Shown: positions 5,632 to 7,222 of the stretch, one piece after another
Layout: each line of letters starts with the position of its first letter
Numbering within the stretch: position 1 is the stretch's first letter
Assembly: GCA_020342025.1 (NCBI GenBank)
Contig: CP070840.1
Span: 2,358,111 to 2,365,332, forward strand
DNA length: 7,222 nt
Direction of reading: 5' to 3'
From: Deltaproteobacteria bacterium
GTDB lineage: Bacteria; Desulfobacterota; DSM-4660; Desulfatiglandales; HGW-15
Notes under the pieces: model-generated
The model's input: only the letters and a program-made list of their open reading frames with translations
What the model was told of the DNA's origin: nothing
Databases searched by the model: none
Translations under genes and position numbers: made by a program

Positions 5632-5654
5632 TAATTTTCAAGTAGGGGATTTTT

Positions 5655-6692
5655 ATGGCTTGGGACTGGGAAAAGTTACAACAACAAAGACAGGGCAGGG
5701 GCGGTGGGCCTCCCCCCCAGGTGACCGACCTTCTCAACAAATTCAAGGGCTTGAAGGGCAAGATCCCTGGGATATGGCTTGTCGTCATCATCATTATCAT
5801 TTTGTACCTCGGCTCCTCCATCTTCTATACGGTCGGTGTTGATGAGGTAGGCGTGGTTCAGAGGTTTGGGGAGTATAGGAGGACGACTCAGCCGGGTCTT
5901 AACTTTAAGCTTCCCAGGGGCATAGAAAAGATCACCAAGGTAAAGGTGAGACGTGTTTACAAGGAAGAATTCGGGTTTCGAACCGTTGAGGCGGGTGTTC
6001 GAACCCGGTATGCCTCAGGGTCTGCCTACCTGAACGAAGCACTCATGTTGACCGGGGACCTGAATGTGGCTGTCGTCCCATGGATCGTCCAGTACCGCAT
6101 CGATGATCCCTACAAGTACCTCTTTAAAGTACGAAATGTCAGGTCCACCCTGAGGGATCTTACGGAGTCCACCATGCGCCTGGTGGTAGGAGATAGGAGC
6201 ATCACTGAAGTGATCAACAAGAGAGAGGAGATCGCTGACCAGGCCGAGGTCCTGTTGCAAAAAGAACTGGATGAGGCCGAGACAGGGATTAACGTGACCA
6301 CCATTGAGATGCAGAAGACCAACGTGCCCCAACCGGTTGAGCCCTCCTTCAATGAAGTGAACCAGGCGATTCAGGAAAAGGAAAGAATGATCTACCAGGC
6401 CAGAGAGGCGTACAACAAGATCATTCCACAGGCCCGGGGGGAAGCGGAAAAGACGATCAAGTCGGCTGAGGGGTATGCCCTTGATCGGATCAATCGAGCC
6501 AAAGGGGATGCTGCAAGATTTCTGGCCCTTTATGAAGAGTATAGCAAGGCGGAAGATGTGACTCGAAGGCGGCTCTACCTGGAAGCCATCCGCGAGATAT
6601 ATACAAAATTGGGGCCCAAATACATTGTAGATGCCGACCAAAAAAACCTTCTTCCATTGCTCAATCTTGGCCAACCCAAAGGAGGAGAGTAG
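5655..6692 (+). CDS. hflK: HflK, SPFH-domain subunit of the FtsH regulator complex
   Basis: HflK and HflC form a large membrane cage around the AAA+ protease FtsH and modulate its degradation of membrane proteins. This 345-residue protein starts MAWDW, followed by a Gln/Arg/Gly/Pro-rich cytoplasmic tail (8-22), an amphipathic LLNKFKGLKG segment, and one membrane helix (about 38-58). The periplasmic SPFH/band-7 domain follows: VGVDEVGVVQRFGEY (60-74), PGLNFKLP, LMLTGDLNVAVVPWIVQYRI and LRDLTESTMRLVVG. A long charged helix comes next (about 230-300, with YNKIIPQARGEAEKTI). It is shorter than E. coli HflK (419) because the Gly-rich N-tail and C-tail are reduced. AGGGGA five bases before ATG supports the start. 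hflC follows with a one-base overlap. FtsH itself is not in this window. Confidence 0.95.
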   Translation: MAWDWEKLQQQRQGRGGGPPPQVTDLLNKFKGLKGKIPGIWLVVIIIIILYLGSSIFYTVGVDEVGVVQRFGEYRRTTQPGLNFKLPRGIEKITKVKVRRVYKEEFGFRTVEAGVRTRYASGSAYLNEALMLTGDLNVAVVPWIVQYRIDDPYKYLFKVRNVRSTLRDLTESTMRLVVGDRSITEVINKREEIADQAEVLLQKELDEAETGINVTTIEMQKTNVPQPVEPSFNEVNQAIQEKERMIYQAREAYNKIIPQARGEAEKTIKSAEGYALDRINRAKGDAARFLALYEEYSKAEDVTRRRLYLEAIREIYTKLGPKYIVDADQKNLLPLLNLGQPKGGE

Positions 6693-6694
6693 TG
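6678..6694 (+). promoter_or_regulatory. Ribosome site and GTG start of hflC
   Basis: AAAGGAGG (6678-6685) lies six bases before GTG (6692-6694). The G of the GTG is the last base of the hflK stop TAG, giving TAGTG. This strong site fixes the non-ATG start of hflC and implies coupled translation of the pair. Confidence 0.8.
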
Positions 6695-7222
6695 AAGTTC
6701 AAACCGATACTCATTGTCGTGATCATAGTTTTGGGCGTGCTTTATGCCTCCTATTATATCGTGGATGAGACCGAGCAGGTGATCATTACCCAGTTCGGCA
6801 GGCCCATTGGCGAACCTAAAAAGGAACCTGGTCTCTACTTCAAGATCCCCATCATTCGGAAGGCCAATTATTTTGCGAAAATTCTCCTCGAATGGGACGG
6901 TGATCCGGGCATAATTCCTACACTGGACAAGACATTTATATGGGTGGACACCTTTGCCCGATGGAAGATCGTTGATCCATTAGCGTTTTTCCAGACCGTT
7001 AATAATGAGCCTGGAGCACAGGCGCGATTGGATGACATCATCAATTCGGCTGTTCGAAATTTCGTCACTTCCTATCCCTTAATCGAAACCGTCAGAAAGA
7101 CGAACCGGGAATTGAACACATTTGAGGTGGGCGTGGACGAGGTAAAGGAAAAAAGTCGCTTAGGGATAGTCACCACTGGCAGGGAAAAGATAGCTAGAGG
7201 CATTTTAGATCAAGCACAACCC
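6692..7222 (+). CDS. hflC: HflC, SPFH-domain partner of HflK (3' truncated by window edge)
   Basis: An open frame of 177 codons runs from GTG to the last base of the window without a stop, so this is the N-terminal part of a protein usually around 280-340 residues long. It begins with KFKPILIVVIIVLGVLYASYY (residues 2-22), a single membrane anchor that leaves the rest outside the cytoplasmic membrane. The SPFH start follows: DETEQVIITQFGRPIGE (25-41), EPGLYFKIPII, and then a segment with KTFIWVDTFARWKIVDPLAFFQTV. Gene order (directly after hflK), the membrane anchor and the band-7 pattern identify it as HflC. The start is chosen for the AAAGGAGG site and the TAGTG overlap. Without the remaining sequence, the C-terminal helix that contacts HflK cannot be checked. 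Confidence 0.93.
   Translation, partial: MKFKPILIVVIIVLGVLYASYYIVDETEQVIITQFGRPIGEPKKEPGLYFKIPIIRKANYFAKILLEWDGDPGIIPTLDKTFIWVDTFARWKIVDPLAFFQTVNNEPGAQARLDDIINSAVRNFVTSYPLIETVRKTNRELNTFEVGVDEVKEKSRLGIVTTGREKIARGILDQAQP

Noticed and set aside
6015..6674. 219-codon open frame on the minus strand
   Set aside because: It lies wholly inside hflK, antisense to it, with no recognisable domain. It is a by-product of the codon use of hflK.

Overview
The window reads as ordinary chromosome of a bacterium with intermediate GC content, most likely a Desulfobacterota (former Deltaproteobacteria) lineage. That placement is an inference. It rests on the gene set (DUF1015 protein, MtaD-type deaminase, short DciA-like protein, HflK with an LMLTGD motif) and on the type of intergenic palindromes. 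There is no rRNA, tRNA, CRISPR array, transposase or phage gene. Seven protein genes can be supported.

Layout. 1-309 is non-coding, with a palindromic repeat (99-155) and a possible promoter. 310-765 (+) encodes a small Rossmann-type TIGR00725/LOG-related protein. It converges on 856-2217 (-), a cyclic amidohydrolase of the 5'-methylthioadenosine/S-adenosylhomocysteine deaminase family. 2218-2787 is a 570-base divergent intergenic region. It holds a 200-bp element with perfect 10-bp terminal inverted repeats and, separately, a 70-base branched inverted-repeat structure. 2788-4143 (+) encodes a DUF1015 protein and is followed after one base by 4145-4837 (+), a TrmN6/YfiC-type adenine-N6 methyltransferase, so the two probably form one transcription unit. 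5028-5336 (-) encodes a lone short DUF721/DciA-like protein. 5655-6692 (+) and 6692 to the window end (+) encode HflK and HflC, the SPFH pair that surrounds and modulates the FtsH protease. hflC starts with GTG overlapping the hflK stop and is cut off by the window edge.

The genes do not form one pathway. They are housekeeping functions: adenosyl-nucleoside salvage, tRNA modification, helicase loading and membrane-protein quality control. The least ordinary content is between the genes. Two related elements built from 8-bp units in inverted arms (about 4854-4965 and 5417-5530) lie on either side of the dciA-like gene, and both end in the same 12-mer, TCCAGTTTGGCA. Together with the TIR element at 2274-2473 and the short CACTTTAG repeats at 825-856, they suggest a genome carrying several families of small non-coding repeats. 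I see no clear evidence of a new multi-gene system here.
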